Assembly (NCBI GenBank): GCA_010279815.1
Contig: QEOQ01000460.1
Coordinates: 1,238,245 to 1,302,244 of the forward strand
Reading direction: 5' to 3'
DNA: 64,000 nt
Source of the DNA: Brachionus plicatilis
Lineage: Eukaryota; Rotifera; Eurotatoria; Ploima; Brachionidae
Shown here: piece by piece, positions 1 to 11,332 of the stretch
Layout: the number at the start of each line of letters is the position of its first letter
Numbering within the stretch: the first letter of the stretch is position 1
Made by a program: the position numbers and the translations under genes
The notes under the pieces: generated by a model
Seen by the model: only the letters and a program-made list of their open reading frames with translations
The model's database searches: none
What the model was told of the DNA's origin: nothing

Positions 1-863
1 TGTATTTGAGTACAATTGAGCAGTCCAAGAGAAAATTGGTCTATTTTGTAATCAGGATTGAGCTTAAAAGTAACTTTCTTTTCCATCATAATATAAGAAT
101 TGAACTCTTTGAGCTTAGTGTCTAATAATTTGGAAAAATCTTCGATCAAATTATTAGTCGACTCGTTGGGCTCTGCTAGTTCATCATTTAAATAAAACTG
201 AATTGTTTCTGAGTCCAGTTTATTGGCATTGATTAAATTTTCCAATTCCTTCCAAAATTGGCTCGTTTTGTCCACATTGGTAACGCAACTCTTTTCAAAC
301 TCTTCCAATTCTTTGACCAATTTTGAATAATTTTCATTTAAGTCTTTCAATAAATTGTTCTGAAAAAAATTGTTGATTCGTTTTCGAACTAGATCGTTGC
401 TTTTTTTTATTTCACTCTCAAAATTTTGGCTTGTTGATTGAAAATTTTTCATATTATCAATTAAATTTTTGATCGGATCTAATTGTTGGTAAACATGACC
501 AAGATTAAATGAAGCTGTTTTGTTGATCGTTGTCAAAGAATTGAGTTTTGAATTTGTTTTGTTGTTTATGCTGTCCAGAAGAGAAAGTCGCCGGTCAATT
601 GGAACATTTTCGCTGTTAACTGGATGAAGTTGGTTGCATAAGCGACAGCATGCTGTACTAGTGTTAAGGTTTAATTTCACTATTACCAAATCGGAATTTT
701 GATTTCTGTCGTCGAAAAGATCAATCTCTGAGTCTGATTCTATCAAGTTGTTTTTCTCATCAAAATAGTATCGAACATCAGAGTCTTTTTTTTGACATTT
801 GATAATTTCAATTGTATCATTGGAAGCTTTAGAGCACAATTCACCAAAACCTAGTTCCATCAT
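1..863 (-). CDS. Unidentified protein, N-terminal part (runs off left edge)
   Basis: I do not recognise this gene. Reading the minus strand from the double ATG at 863/860, the frame stays open to base 1, giving about 287 residues with no stop, so the gene continues outside the window. The protein is Asp/Glu/Lys/Asn-rich with heptad-like leucines from about residue 120 on, suggesting a coiled coil. A short Cys cluster (CCRLC) lies near residue 69. The start is supported by the loss of coding character just upstream. It is divergent from the small gene beginning at 939, with only 75 bp between the two ATGs, so they probably share a promoter. A TRIM-like or cytoskeletal coiled-coil protein is possible but not shown. 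Confidence 0.72.
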   Translation of the reverse strand, partial: MMELGFGELCSKASNDTIEIIKCQKKDSDVRYYFDEKNNLIESDSEIDLFDDRNQNSDLVIVKLNLNTSTACCRLCNQLHPVNSENVPIDRRLSLLDSINNKTNSKLNSLTTINKTASFNLGHVYQQLDPIKNLIDNMKNFQSTSQNFESEIKKSNDLVRKRINNFFQNNLLKDLNENYSKLVKELEEFEKSCVTNVDKTSQFWKELENLINANKLDSETIQFYLNDELAEPNESTNNLIEDFSKLLDTKLKEFNSYIMMEKKVTFKLNPDYKIDQFSLGLLNCTQI

Positions 864-938
864 TTTTATTTAATTTTTGATTTGATATTTTAGTCAGTAA
901 AAATGTAAGCTTTTTAAATAAAAAGTTGTACCGTAATT

Positions 939-1163
939 ATGAGTGCTTTTTTATCTAAATTAGTATTTGGACTACAATTAGCTCATGCACTTTTAGTTTT
1001 TTACACGGTTTTAAAGTTCTTAGTCCTTTGGAAAACACTGTTTGATTTAAAATATGGTGGGAGAAAAGTCGAAATTTTAGACAAAATTTTAATTTCAATC
1101 AAAAATATAAATTTAATTTTGCTTGTTTTTACTTTATCTATTTTATTTAATTGGGTCATTTAG
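939..1163 (+). CDS. Small two-pass membrane protein
   Basis: A 74-residue single-exon protein. It has a hydrophobic segment at about residues 7-31, a short basic loop (KYGGRKVEILDK), and a second hydrophobic segment at about 50-73 that ends at the C-terminus. Length and topology resemble small ER/Golgi proteins of the Yos1/IER3IP1 kind, but I cannot see that family's sequence motifs, so no function is assigned. It is divergent from the gene on the left with a 75-bp intergenic gap. The open frame, hydrophobic pattern and close spacing support a real gene. Confidence 0.55.
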   Translation: MSAFLSKLVFGLQLAHALLVFYTVLKFLVLWKTLFDLKYGGRKVEILDKILISIKNINLILLVFTLSILFNWVI

Positions 1164-1628
1164 ATTTTTCAGGAATATTTTCTATAAAAATTATTCAAAT
1201 CGCTCATTGTAAATTTAGAGATTGGAAAAATTTCACCAAAAAATATATCATCGATCTTTAAAAATATACTTTAATTTAAATAAAAAAAATTTTGCTTTTT
1301 TGTTTTAAAATAAAAAAAGGCGAATTGAATCTTGACAAATCAACTTTAAATATATAGCAAAAATAATGTAAAAATAATTATTCTTATAAGCCATTTTAAC
1401 TTGCATTGAATTCTATTTGAATAAAAATAAATAATTTTTTTTCTATACATTCATTAATTGAGCACCCTCCAAAAATTGGCAACGAAATCAAATTTTGATG
1501 AACAAAAAAATAAAGAAGTGAAAATAAAAATTACACATAGACATTATTTTGAATTATATATATAAATATACGTGTAAATTAGAATATTAACCATTTATTG
1601 TATTGTTAGATTATCAATTCTTTCAAAC
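1164..1628. other. Intergenic, upstream of signal peptide peptidase
   Basis: AT-rich with no gene seen. A TATA-like run (atatatataaatata) lies at about 1555-1570, some 60 bp before the start codon at 1629. Confidence 0.4.
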
Positions 1629-3020
1629 ATGAGCGATTCGAATCCAAGTTTGATGGAGAGCATTATGAAGAAGGCCAGTGAAACTGTGGCCAATATATTT
1701 GCCAATACGGATACCATTAGTTCTAATTTAACAAACGGAACAAATGAAACCGAAAAATTTAAAGCCACACCTGAAGGCCTTTTTTTAGCTTACTCAAGCT
1801 TGGTCGTGATGGCACTTATTCCAATAATAGTTGGCAGCTTTAAGTCAGTAAAGCATCAATCAAATCAAAAAGAATCTGGTGAAGAAATTGAGACAATGTC
1901 AACCAGAGAAGCAGCTCTTTTTCCTGTCATAGCCAGCGTAACTCTTTTCGGAATTTATCTTGTCTTTCAAGTAAAAGCACTAATTTTTTTAAAACTAATT
2001 TTAAAAATTTTAATTTTAAGATATTCTCCAAAGAGCATATTAATTTACTCTTGGCATTTTATTTCTTTTTGCTAGGGGTAATTGCTTTGACCAGAATGTT
2101 CAGCTCTACATTAGGCATGTTTTGGCCCACTAGTTTAATAGAAAATGAAACTTATGATTTACATTTCACATTAAATAGCAAAAATTCTAAAAATGAAAGC
2201 AAAGAAATTTTGTTTGTGAAACAAATTTTCGATCGGCAATTGATAGTTTGTTTTTTGATTTCACTAGCTATAGGCGTTTGGTACTTTTTGAAAAAAGTAA
2301 GTTTTTTCTATTTTTTAGAAAAAAAATTATTGTGTTTTTTTAAAAAGCATTGGATAGCTAACAACATATTTGGACTTGCGTTTGCTGTTAATGGAATTGA
2401 ATTTTTACAATTGAATAAAGTGTTGAATGGATTTATTTTATTAGGTGGTTTATTTTTTTATGATGTTTTTTGGGTATTCGGAACCAATGTAATGGTATCA
2501 GTTGCCAAGTCGTTTGATGCTCCAATTAAGTGTAAAAAAATATTTTTTTATTAAATTTATCTAAAAAAGTTTTTAAGTGATATTCCCACAGGATTTGATT
2601 GAGCGTGGATTTAGCGCTGAAAAGTATGCTTTACTAGGTCTCGGTGATATAGTAATTCCGGGCATTTTCATCGCTCTTTTGCTCAGATACGACATGAGCC
2701 TTAATCGTAAAAGAAGAACTTATTTCTACTCGTCGTTCATTGCTTACATTTTGGCTTTGTTCTGTACCATTTTTGTAATGCATGTATTCAAGCATGCCCA
2801 ACCAGCATTGTTGTACATTGTTCCCTTGTGTCTGATCACCCCATTGACTGTAGCTTTGATACAAGGCGATTTAAAGAGTATGTTTTTGTATAGAGATCAT
2901 GAAGATGAAAACAATCAAAGTTCAGCAAATGCCTCATTGAATTCCACAAACTCATCTGAAGCATCTCAAAGCGTAACTTCACAAGATTCGCCAAAACAAG
3001 AAACAAAAAAAGTTAAATAG
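1629..3020 (+). CDS. HM13: Signal peptide peptidase (intramembrane aspartyl protease)
   Basis: ER presenilin-type protease that cuts leftover signal peptides within the membrane. Predicted exons are 1629-1970, 2021-2296, 2348-2531 and 2578-3020; introns are 50, 51 and 46 nt. The product is about 414 residues (human 377). The family signatures are all present: YD with catalytic Asp near residue 245 in FFYDVFWVFG, GLGD with the second Asp near 291, and QPAL at about 342-345. An N-terminal segment has N-glycosylation sequons (NLTNGT), as in the animal enzyme. The C-terminus ends KKVK, matching the KKxx ER-retrieval pattern. The second intron is a multiple of three with no in-frame stop, so its retention would insert 17 residues before HWIANN; the spliced form matches the family better. 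Confidence 0.95.
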
Positions 3021-4286
3021 ATCTAAAAATTTCACTAATTTAGAAGACCATGTTTTGTAGTTTTGTCTGTTCTTTTATTTAATAAACAAAAAATTCTACA
3101 GAATATGCTTTTTCCAAATGTCTAAAATAAAAATTTAATAAAAATATAAGTGGAAATTTTGATCACAACAAAATTGAATTAAATCTTATTTTAAAAGTTT
3201 GATAATTGATTAGCGATCAGTTCTTACCAAGCTTACATCAATTATAATTTTTCCAAGCATCATTAAATTTCAAAATTTGACTTGTCATTTTGAAAAAATT
3301 TCCTTTTTTTTGTTTTATAATGAATTATTCAACAATTTTTAGTTTGGTGATATGAAAACAAAAGGCTTACTGAAACGTATAATTAATTTTTAAAATAAAT
3401 GAATTGAAATCTAACTATAATTTTATTGTATACTTTTTAAAATTATCTTATAATATATTTCGATCCAATTAAAAAGATCAAGATCAAAAACTAAACAGGG
3501 ATTCATTTATTCAAAAAAAAAATAAAGTAATGATCATTAAGAAAATAATTTTGAAATTTATATCAAAATAACACAAAATTGTTAAAAATTTTATAAAAAT
3601 AAATTTATGATTTTGTTAATTCTTAGTAAAAAAAATCGTATCATATCAATACTGAATGTAATAATTTGACTTTCCTATAGAAGTAACAAGATACTCATTC
3701 AAATTTCCAAGAACCAAGTCCGTTTTTATCGAGCAGAAAGAATTTATGCAAGATATTTTTTTTGAACGACAATTAAAAATTAAAAATAAAAATTTATTTA
3801 TAGAAAATTAAAACTTTTTAAATCTCAAGAAAAAAAAATCTAAATTTTGCTTTAATTTAAAAAATTTATAAAAATACTAAAATTTTTTTGTATCAACTAA
3901 AAATTTGAAATTAGATTGCTTGTAAACAATTAATCTTAATATCCCGAATTTCTAGTCAGCATCAGATTAGAAAAATATTTTAATTTTTATATGTCTTTAT
4001 TTTAATTTTAAAATTAAACATGAATTTATCTTTTCATTTTTATCAACTTGTTTATTTATCTTTTCATATGAATATAAATATTAAATAACATATGCTTTGT
4101 CATTAATTAGATTATTAAAGATTGAATTTTCGCTGGTTTAATCCGACTTCCTTTTTCTGTACTTATTCAGAAATTTCAATTCAAGTAACTATAAGCTCAT
4201 ATATATGATCATAAAATTAAATATTAATTCATAATTTAGCATTTAAAAGTGAAAATAAAATCAAAATTATTTAATATTTTATTTAG
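3021..4286. other. Intergenic, no gene seen
   Basis: About 1.27 kb of very AT-rich sequence with frequent stops on both strands. Polyadenylation-like aataaa motifs near 3079 probably belong to the signal peptide peptidase gene. No repeat or RNA gene recognised. Confidence 0.5.
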
Positions 4287-6423
4287 ATGATGATGGAAGA
4301 TTTTCGTACAGAACAAGAGTCGCTGATAAGAGGTATCCCTTTAAATAAAAGATAATTATAGTAGAAACTTAAAAAATGATTAAAGAAGAAAATAATGAAG
4401 AGGAAAATTCAACTAACAGATCTTCAAATATCAACACAAATTATGAAAAAGCTTTGTCAGCTATCGGATTCGGAAAATTTCATTTACTCCTTTTGTTTAT
4501 ATGTGGTCTAGCAAATTCCAGTGATGCAATTGAAATACTTTGTGTTTCTTTTGTTCTGCCATCAGCCGAATGTGATCTGAATATGTCTTCGACTGACAAA
4601 GGCTATCTAAGCTCAATAACTTTTTTAGGTAACTTAAAACATTAAAGTTGACAATTCTGGACAAAATTTCTATTTGACAGGAATGATGATTGGAGGATAT
4701 GTCTGGGGAACTCTGGGTGATGTTTTAGGTACAAAAAGAATTGAATTTTTTTTTAATTTTTTTGAATTTTTTTGAATTTTTCTATTAGGCCGAAAATATA
4801 TCTTGATCTCGGCTCTTTTTTTCAATGCTCTATTTGGAGTCCTGGCCGGCCTAAGCCAAACATTCGAAATTTTACTTTTGTGCAGATTTTTAAGTGGAAT
4901 TGGGTACTTTAAAAGTTTGAAAAAAAATTAGCTCTAAAAAAATCTAAAAAATAGAGTTGGCGGAAGCGTTCCTATTGTGTGGTCATATTTTTCGGAATTT
5001 ATCCCAAAAGACATTCGCGGTAGAATGATATGCTGCTTGGCATCAAGTTGGTTTTTTGGAAATTTACTAGTCATTCGTAATTTTAATTAAAATTTTAATA
5101 TAAAGCTTTAAAAATTTTGCCAATAAGTATTCGCATACATATTGCTAAATAATTTCCAAATTAACATCAGCTTATTTTCGGGCTACATAATCATCAATAA
5201 CTGGAAAATGTTTATGATTGCATCAGCCTTGCCAAGCGCCATCACTTGTGTACTTTTATTAATGTTGCCAGAAAGTCCCAAGTTTTGTCTATATGTAATT
5301 TCCATGTTTATTTTGAATTTTTTTTATTACAATTTGAAAACTTAGAACGGTAAATCGAGTGAAGCTAGAAAAATTCTCAAAAATATTTTTATTTACAATA
5401 ATGGCAATTCAAATCCTGAAAAAAAAAGAGTAATATTAAAAATTATGTTTTTAATTTTTTCGAAATTAATTTTGTTTTTTGTAAAGATTTTAAATGAAAT
5501 TCTAGATGATTTAAAGTTGTCAGAGAGACCTAGTTTGAGTGACAACGATGACGACAGGGAATTACTTTTTGTACCAAACAGAACCACTCGATTCACAAAA
5601 TCAATAATTCAAAATTCAAAAGACGTAATTTTCTTTTTAATGAGAAAATTAAAATTTAATACAATTTAATCTATATACTTTAAAAGATAATCAAAAAAAC
5701 TAAATGTCTATTTTCGAAAGTTTATATTTTCAAAACCTCATTAATTCTGTGCATAATGTTTGCCATATGCTTTGGTTATTACGGCTTGTGGATTTGGCTG
5801 CCTGAGTTGTATAAAAGAATGGCCCTTACAGGCGGATCTCCGTGCTCGAAAAATTTTATTCCAACAAATGGCACAGATAACACTAATAAAAGTTGTCGAA
5901 TAGACAATTCAGTTTTTGAGTCAAGTTTTATAAGTGCGCTAAGCAATCTACCTGGAAATTTGTTCACTATTTTTTTTATTGACAAAATGGGACGTAATAT
6001 TGTCACATGTATGAACCATAAATTTAAATATAAATTTTAATTAATTAAATATTTAATAAAATAATTTTTATTTTTTAAGCAATGAGTCTTATCCTGTCGG
6101 GTCTATCAGTATTCGGAATCCCGTTCATTACCAAAGAAAGCCAAGGTGTCCTACTAGCGACAATTTTCGGAGGCATAAATGTTGTCACATTCAATTCATT
6201 TGGTTGTACAGCTACAGAATTATATCCGACAAAGCTAAGGTCGTCAGCGCTGGGCGTCCAATATGTAGCAGGACGATTAGGTGCAATTTTGGGAAATATT
6301 TTGTTCGGGGTTTTAGTCGATACCAGCTGCTATGTACCATTACTGACGATCAGTGGACTTTTGATCATGAGCGGAATACTGTCCTTCAAATTGCCAGAGT
6401 CGTCTAATTTAGACATGGATTGA
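4287..6423 (+). CDS. SV2/SVOP-type major facilitator transporter
   Basis: A 12-TM major facilitator of the synaptic-vesicle glycoprotein 2 group. Predicted exons: 4287-4332, 4386-4628, 4681-4728, 4789-4903, 4955-5076, 5128-5294, 5346-5429, 5487-5624, 5687-6008, 6080-6423; all junctions keep frame. An alternative start is the ATG at 4376, giving about 530 residues without the first mini-exon. Landmarks in order: GFGKFH leader, FVLPSAECDLN after TM1, GYVWGTLGDVLGRK (MFS motif A), CRFLSGIGVGGS, PESPKF after TM6, a charged cytoplasmic loop, DKMGRN, and ELYPTKLRSSALG near TM10. The extracellular loop (about 5830-5915) is short compared with SV2 and has two NxT/S sites. Substrate is unknown. A 3' splice-like tattttatttag sits directly before the ATG triplet at 4287. 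Confidence 0.9.
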
Positions 6424-6695
6424 GTACAAGTGTTTGTTTAATTTAATTTTTTTAAGGTAAATAATTACGGTTGCCTTAGAGCTATTTTTTAGAAAAAAAA
6501 AAATTTAAATCAACATCATGTCAATAAATATTTTAAGTTCTGATGTTTTTTTCTAAAGTTTTCTTAACAAACATTAATGTCAAAACAATTACGCGATTCC
6601 TTATTTTATTGATCTCGTGTTTTGGCTTCTTTTTTTAATTTTCTTTCTCCTTAGGCTCAGCAAATATTTACCAACAAAAAAAAGTCGATAGCAGA

Positions 6696-7619
6696 ATGCA
6701 AAACAAAAATTTACACTCACAATCAGTAATTTTGAATTCAACATCTAATTTTGATAAAATGGCAGAATTGGCCCATTCACACCAAAAGCTTTCCAAGTAT
6801 CACTACCACTTGAAATCGGATAGAATTTACGGAGATAAAAAGCTAAAGCTCTGCGGTAAATGCATCATGCCAGTGAATTTGTCCAACGATTTAAGACAAT
6901 TGAACAAACTGACTAGAAGCACGGTCCTGGAAGATGAAGAAAGCATGCCAGTAAATTTTAAAGACAAGTCAATTAAATTCGATGTGTTGGATTTGACTGC
7001 CGAACGTCAATCTGGATTAAATTTGCCCATTCTTTTCCTACCGAACGATTTGTTCACCTTTAAACACTTAAAACGTCTTCATCTGGACTGTAACTTGATA
7101 AAAATCATTCCTGAGATGCTGGGTGAAAATTTGGTCAATTTGGAAATTTTGACCATATCTAGTAATCAATTGCATAGCATGCCTAAATCAATCTCCAATC
7201 TTACCAAACTCAAGTCCCTTCATTTGGCAAATAATAATTTTAAACAATTTCCTGAATCAGTGTGTCAAGCTATGAGTCTTCAATATTTAGACCTCTCTTC
7301 GAATAGACTAGAAAATTTGCCATATTCTATTGGAAATTTGAAAAATTTACAAAGTTTACTTTTGCTAGAAAATCGAATTAAAAGTGTGCCCAAAACAATA
7401 GGTGATTTAAAAAATCTAGAAACATTGTGGCTTGGAAATAACAGATTGACCAGCTTACCTCTACAAATTATAGAATTGACTAATCTTGATTGGGATGAAT
7501 TTACACTGTCTGCAAATATTGATGGCAATCAGTTGGTCGATCCGCCTCAAGATGTCTGCTCCAAAGGTCTCACTTCGATAAGAAATTATTATCAATCAAA
7601 AAATAAAATTTCAGATTGA
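6696..7619 (+). CDS. Leucine-rich repeat protein (SHOC2/LRRC-like)
   Basis: An intronless 307-residue protein. The N-terminal ~105 residues are basic and non-repetitive with a CGKC pair. From about residue 110 to 270 there are roughly six 23-residue leucine-rich repeats of the intracellular plant/Ras-suppressor kind (LxxLxLxxNxLxxLPxxIxxLxxL). The tail includes DGNQLVDPP and GLTSIRNYY, a C-terminal cap seen in several LRRC proteins. There is no signal peptide or membrane segment, so it is probably an intracellular scaffold. An internal ATG at 6759 is an alternative start. Exact orthology cannot be fixed by eye. Confidence 0.88.
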   Translation: MQNKNLHSQSVILNSTSNFDKMAELAHSHQKLSKYHYHLKSDRIYGDKKLKLCGKCIMPVNLSNDLRQLNKLTRSTVLEDEESMPVNFKDKSIKFDVLDLTAERQSGLNLPILFLPNDLFTFKHLKRLHLDCNLIKIIPEMLGENLVNLEILTISSNQLHSMPKSISNLTKLKSLHLANNNFKQFPESVCQAMSLQYLDLSSNRLENLPYSIGNLKNLQSLLLLENRIKSVPKTIGDLKNLETLWLGNNRLTSLPLQIIELTNLDWDEFTLSANIDGNQLVDPPQDVCSKGLTSIRNYYQSKNKISD

Positions 7620-7819
7620 TATGGATGAAAGAGTTTAAATTTTATGAAAAATAACTAGATACTTGTAGTCACGCTTTGGTAAATTAAGAAATTTCTCTTC
7701 TAAATGAGACTTGTATTTCTTGATAATTATAAATTTATTTTATTACCTATTGGCGTTTAGCTCATTCTTTTTAAACTAAAATAAAATAAACTAATTTTTA
7801 AGACAGACTTTTTTTAAAA

Positions 7820-8644
7820 ATGATTCGACTCAATTTTAGCTTAGTCCTTTTTTCAGTTTTATTAATACACTTGATCCCAAGTTTCTTCGGTAAGTAATTT
7901 GGCTTTTTTAAATTTTTTTTAAGTGTAAGAATTACAAAAAAATTAATTTTTTGAATTTTTTTTTTGTCAAAACCTTATAATAAGGTAAATAGTCATAAGA
8001 ATTATTCAAAAGTCAAGGGACATGTTCTCAAAATTAAACTAATCTCAAAGTTATTTGCTTAGAATAATTTTTAACTCAGGTCTTTTTAAAAATTTAACAA
8101 TGGCTTTAAAAAAATATTTTTTTAATTTTTAGTGAGAAACCTAAAAAACAACCTAACACACTATTTGAAAAATATTTTTTATACTGAAAAAGTGTTTATA
8201 TTTAAAGGACTTAAGATTTTTATTTAATTTAGCGTTACAATTTGAAAACGATGAAGACTATTCATGGGACTACGACCAAAATAGTCCTGTAAAGCCTCCA
8301 ATGAGCAAAGAAGAAATAATTTCATTGAAAAGAGACTACAATGGCAGAGCGGATCCGGATAAATATCCCAGTGATGGATTTTTTCCGGTGTGGGTATTTT
8401 GTCTGCTAATTTTGTCAGGTAGTTTTTGTTTATTTTATTATTCAAAAGCAATATTTAAAAAAATATTTTAGGCTTTTTTCACGTGATGGCTATCATTACT
8501 GGTTTGTGTCATGTTCTTGGTTGTCGAGGAAAACGACCAGTTGAAGTAAAACAACCAGATGTTAGACGAAAAATTTCAGCTTCTTTGGTAGAATACAAAA
8601 GAAGCTTATCAAATAGAAATCAAAGTGTAGTTGGAGAACATTAA
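7820..8644 (+). CDS. Small type I membrane protein, three exons
   Basis: Not recognised as a known family. Predicted exons 7820-7889, 8233-8418 and 8472-8644 join in frame to about 142 residues. Exon 1 encodes a signal peptide (MIRLNFSLVLFSVLLIHLI). Exon 2 gives an acidic, Tyr/Pro-rich ectodomain (YSWDYDQNSPVKPPMSKEE) and begins the membrane span. Exon 3 completes the span (about FPVWVFCLLILSGFFHVMAII), followed by a basic cytoplasmic tail with CRGKRP. Support comes from good GTAAGT and GTAGTT donors, T-rich acceptors ending TTTAG, and a hydrophobic segment that continues smoothly across the exon 2/3 junction. The first intron is 343 nt, long for this genome. Probably a cell-surface protein; function unknown. 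Confidence 0.68.
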
Positions 8645-8853
8645 ATTTTTTTAAATTACATCATTTTTTTAATTAAAATTCAAATTTAAAAATTTTTTTA
8701 ATTTGCATTTAAATTAAAAATAAAATTGTATCCTTCAAATTATTTGTCAAATAAAAACAATGCTCCTTTTGATCATCAAACTTTGGCTATAAAAACCAAC
8801 TAATGTCGTCTCAAATTATCAATTATTTTTTGAAAAACAAGTACATTTAAACA

Positions 8854-9975
8854 ATGAGAAACATCTTAGTTATATTGTTCCAAATTTGCTTAATCAAATC
8901 AGCATTTTCAAATTGTCCGGTTGAAGATGACCCGACAAATTTGGCCAGGTGTATTCAGGTGGACGTGTCAGCTATAGTTGCGGTTGCCAAAGGTTCAGAT
9001 GATGCTGATTCATTTTGTGCATTAGCGAGCAGATATATGGAATGTATTAAAACCTACACCAGAGGATGCCTTGGATTTTATGTAATTTTTTGCAAACAAA
9101 AAAAATAATGATTTTATATAATTTTTATTTTTTGAATAGTTTGGAGAGGGTACCTTAACTGAATTACAAAACATAGCCCAATATTGCTGCAATGGAGTCA
9201 CTGCGTCTAAAGAATGTCCATTTAACCGTGAGAAATTTTCAAATAAAGATTTAGTAAAATTAATGTAAAATTTTCTAATAGCCAATGTTCAAAGAACTTG
9301 TATCGATGCTGAAGCTGATGCTATGATGGCTGATGGTTCTGTCAAAAAAGTAAAAGATCTTGAAATTGGTGATAAAATTAAAACTTTGGATTCCAATGGT
9401 CGATTGACTGAAACCGATGTTGTGATGATGATGGATATCAACGAAGAAGACTGTAAAAAAATATTTTTTTTATTATTGATCTCTTAAATTTTAAATTTTT
9501 TCTAGTTTTATTTTTTAATATTAAAACCTATTCGAGCAAGAACATTAAAGTGTCTGGAACTCACTTGATGGCAATTGAAGGTGGCAAATACAAATTTGCC
9601 AAAAATTTACAGCAAGACGATGTCATTGTTGCATACGACTTTGAGAAAGGGAAGAAAATCGAGGAGAAGATTGAGTCGATTTTGGTTGAACCAGTAAATG
9701 GTTATGCTGCTCCTTTGACTATGTCCGGTAACCTTTTAGTAAACGGAATTTTGACTTCTAGTTACGCTGTAATTGAGAGTCATGATTTGGCCCATGCCGT
9801 CATGTCTCCAGTCAGATGGTGGTACACTTTAACCAACACAATGATTCACTCATTGCCTTCATCTGTTTCAACCACAATTCAAATTGAGAAACAATTAAAC
9901 GGAACTCACTGGTTCCCAGGCCTTATTCAATCAGCTACTAGCAATTTTTTGGGCAAAGTTGTCAAGTTACATTAA
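8854..9975 (+). CDS. Secreted Cys-rich + Hog/Hint autoprocessing protein
   Basis: Predicted exons 8854-9081, 9140-9227, 9282-9452 and 9506-9975 give 318 residues. A signal peptide (MRNILVILFQICLIKSAFS) precedes a ~90-residue Cys-rich module ending YCCNGVTASKECPFN; this is not the hedgehog signalling domain. From Cys112 (QRTCIDAEADAMMADGS) the rest aligns end to end with the Hog domain that cleaves hedgehog and attaches sterol: a VKDLEIGDKI block, Asp157, SGTHLMA with His182 (S in place of the usual T), APLTMSGNLLVNG, YAVIESHDLAH and NGTHWF. The Cys usual in ASCYA is Ser248 here (TSSYA). Nematodes have comparable non-hedgehog Hog proteins. Likely processed in the secretory pathway; the released N-terminal fragment may be lipid- or water-terminated. 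Confidence 0.9.
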
Positions 9976-10229
9976 ACTAGATTCACACAAAATTTCAAAT
10001 GAATTTCTCTACGAATGAATTGAATTTTTTTTTTTATTAATTCATTTTATTTGGTAATTTTTAATAAATAATGGGCTTGAAAAATGATCTATTTTATTTA
10101 AAATTGAACAAACTTTTCCTTTATAAAATGTTAAATTCTAGCATCAGAATAATTTAAATAATTGGATAAACACAAAAATTCAAGAGCTTAAATAAATTAT
10201 TTAACAAAAAATCAACTAAATTATTTAAA

Positions 10230-11332
10230 TTAAAAATAAAAATTTACTCCACATGAATTGTTGCCTTTTGGTAATTCAAAATATCCATTCATTCCCCAAG
10301 TGGATCCCTATTTTTTAAATATTTAAACAAAATAAAATCTAATTTTTTTATAAAAATAAGTATTAACCCAGCTATTTCTGCATATAAAACTATCTTCTGT
10401 GTATCCGACAACATTGATTGCATGATTAATGAAGACATTGCTGCACTTAGGATCATCATAAATTCCTTCAGAGTAAAATCTAAACGTTTCTTGAGTAGCA
10501 TCGATTCCACAACTAACCGCGCCGTACTTGTAAATTGCACTTTCCAATTGTTCCTCATTATCAATGTAGTCATAGCCCATAATCTTGGCTCCAACAAAAT
10601 TATCCCTAAATTTACAAATATCCTCCTTGGCAGTGTATGGATAAAAAAGTAAAGAATTTAAGCCATTATTCGATATCATGTACTCATAGGCCATGTCCAT
10701 GGTTCCTCCTGCACAACCAAGATTTCCATACGGTGTCGAGCAGTCAATAAAATTTTGCTCTGACAAATAAGTTAACTTGTTCTGTTTGGCAAGTTGATAT
10801 TCAATAGATGAAACTGCTGAGAAGGCGTAACACCCACCACAGTCGCCCTGATCTCGAACAGCTATCGGATATTTTTTCCTAGAATCATAATTTTTGGGTC
10901 TATCTGGATCCAAAATTTGCCTCTTTGGTTTTCGACCTTTCTTTCGCCTATTAGACTTGCGACTCATCTTCAGACCAGTTTTTTTGGCTACAAATTCCTC
11001 ATCACTCTTTAAAAAATTGCTAAAAAATAATTTAAAACAAAAATAAAATTAACCATAAAAGCAAATTTGGTCATCTTAAGTTTGTATTTGACTTTTCTTG
11101 GGTTAAGTTCATACTCTAAATTGTGTTTATTGATCAAATCATAGGATTCTTCAAAACGACGACGCCACTCTAAATCCTTGAGTTGATCTTGAGTTGAAAT
11201 TTGAACACTATTTTTGAACATTTTCCAGTCTTCGTTCAAAAAGTTCTTGATAGGCTTAACTGGTTTTTTGATTTCCTGACCGAAAATCAAAGAAAATAGC
11301 CAAAGGTTCAAGAGAAATTCAAACTTTAACAT
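10230..11332 (-). CDS. Cathepsin L-like cysteine protease (papain family)
   Basis: Predicted exons on the minus strand are 11332-11054, 11006-10368 and 10307-10230, giving about 331 residues. A signal peptide (MLKFEFLLNLWLFSLIFG) is followed by an I29-type propeptide with an ERFNIN-like helix and TKFAFMSDEEF. A very basic stretch (about residues 106-122) then precedes the mature enzyme, which starts near 125. Active-site elements are oxyanion Gln146, Cys152 in QGDCGGC, His in INHAINVVGY and Asn in RNSW|GSTWG. The residue after the catalytic Cys is Tyr153 instead of the near-invariant Trp. The last exon supplies GSTWGMNGYFELPKGNNSCGV, the usual papain C-terminal strand. Likely lysosomal or secreted proteolysis. 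Confidence 0.92.

Noticed and set aside
5393..6006. Minus-strand frames opposite the SV2-like transporter
   Set aside because: They overlap the well-supported plus-strand exons and show no motifs.
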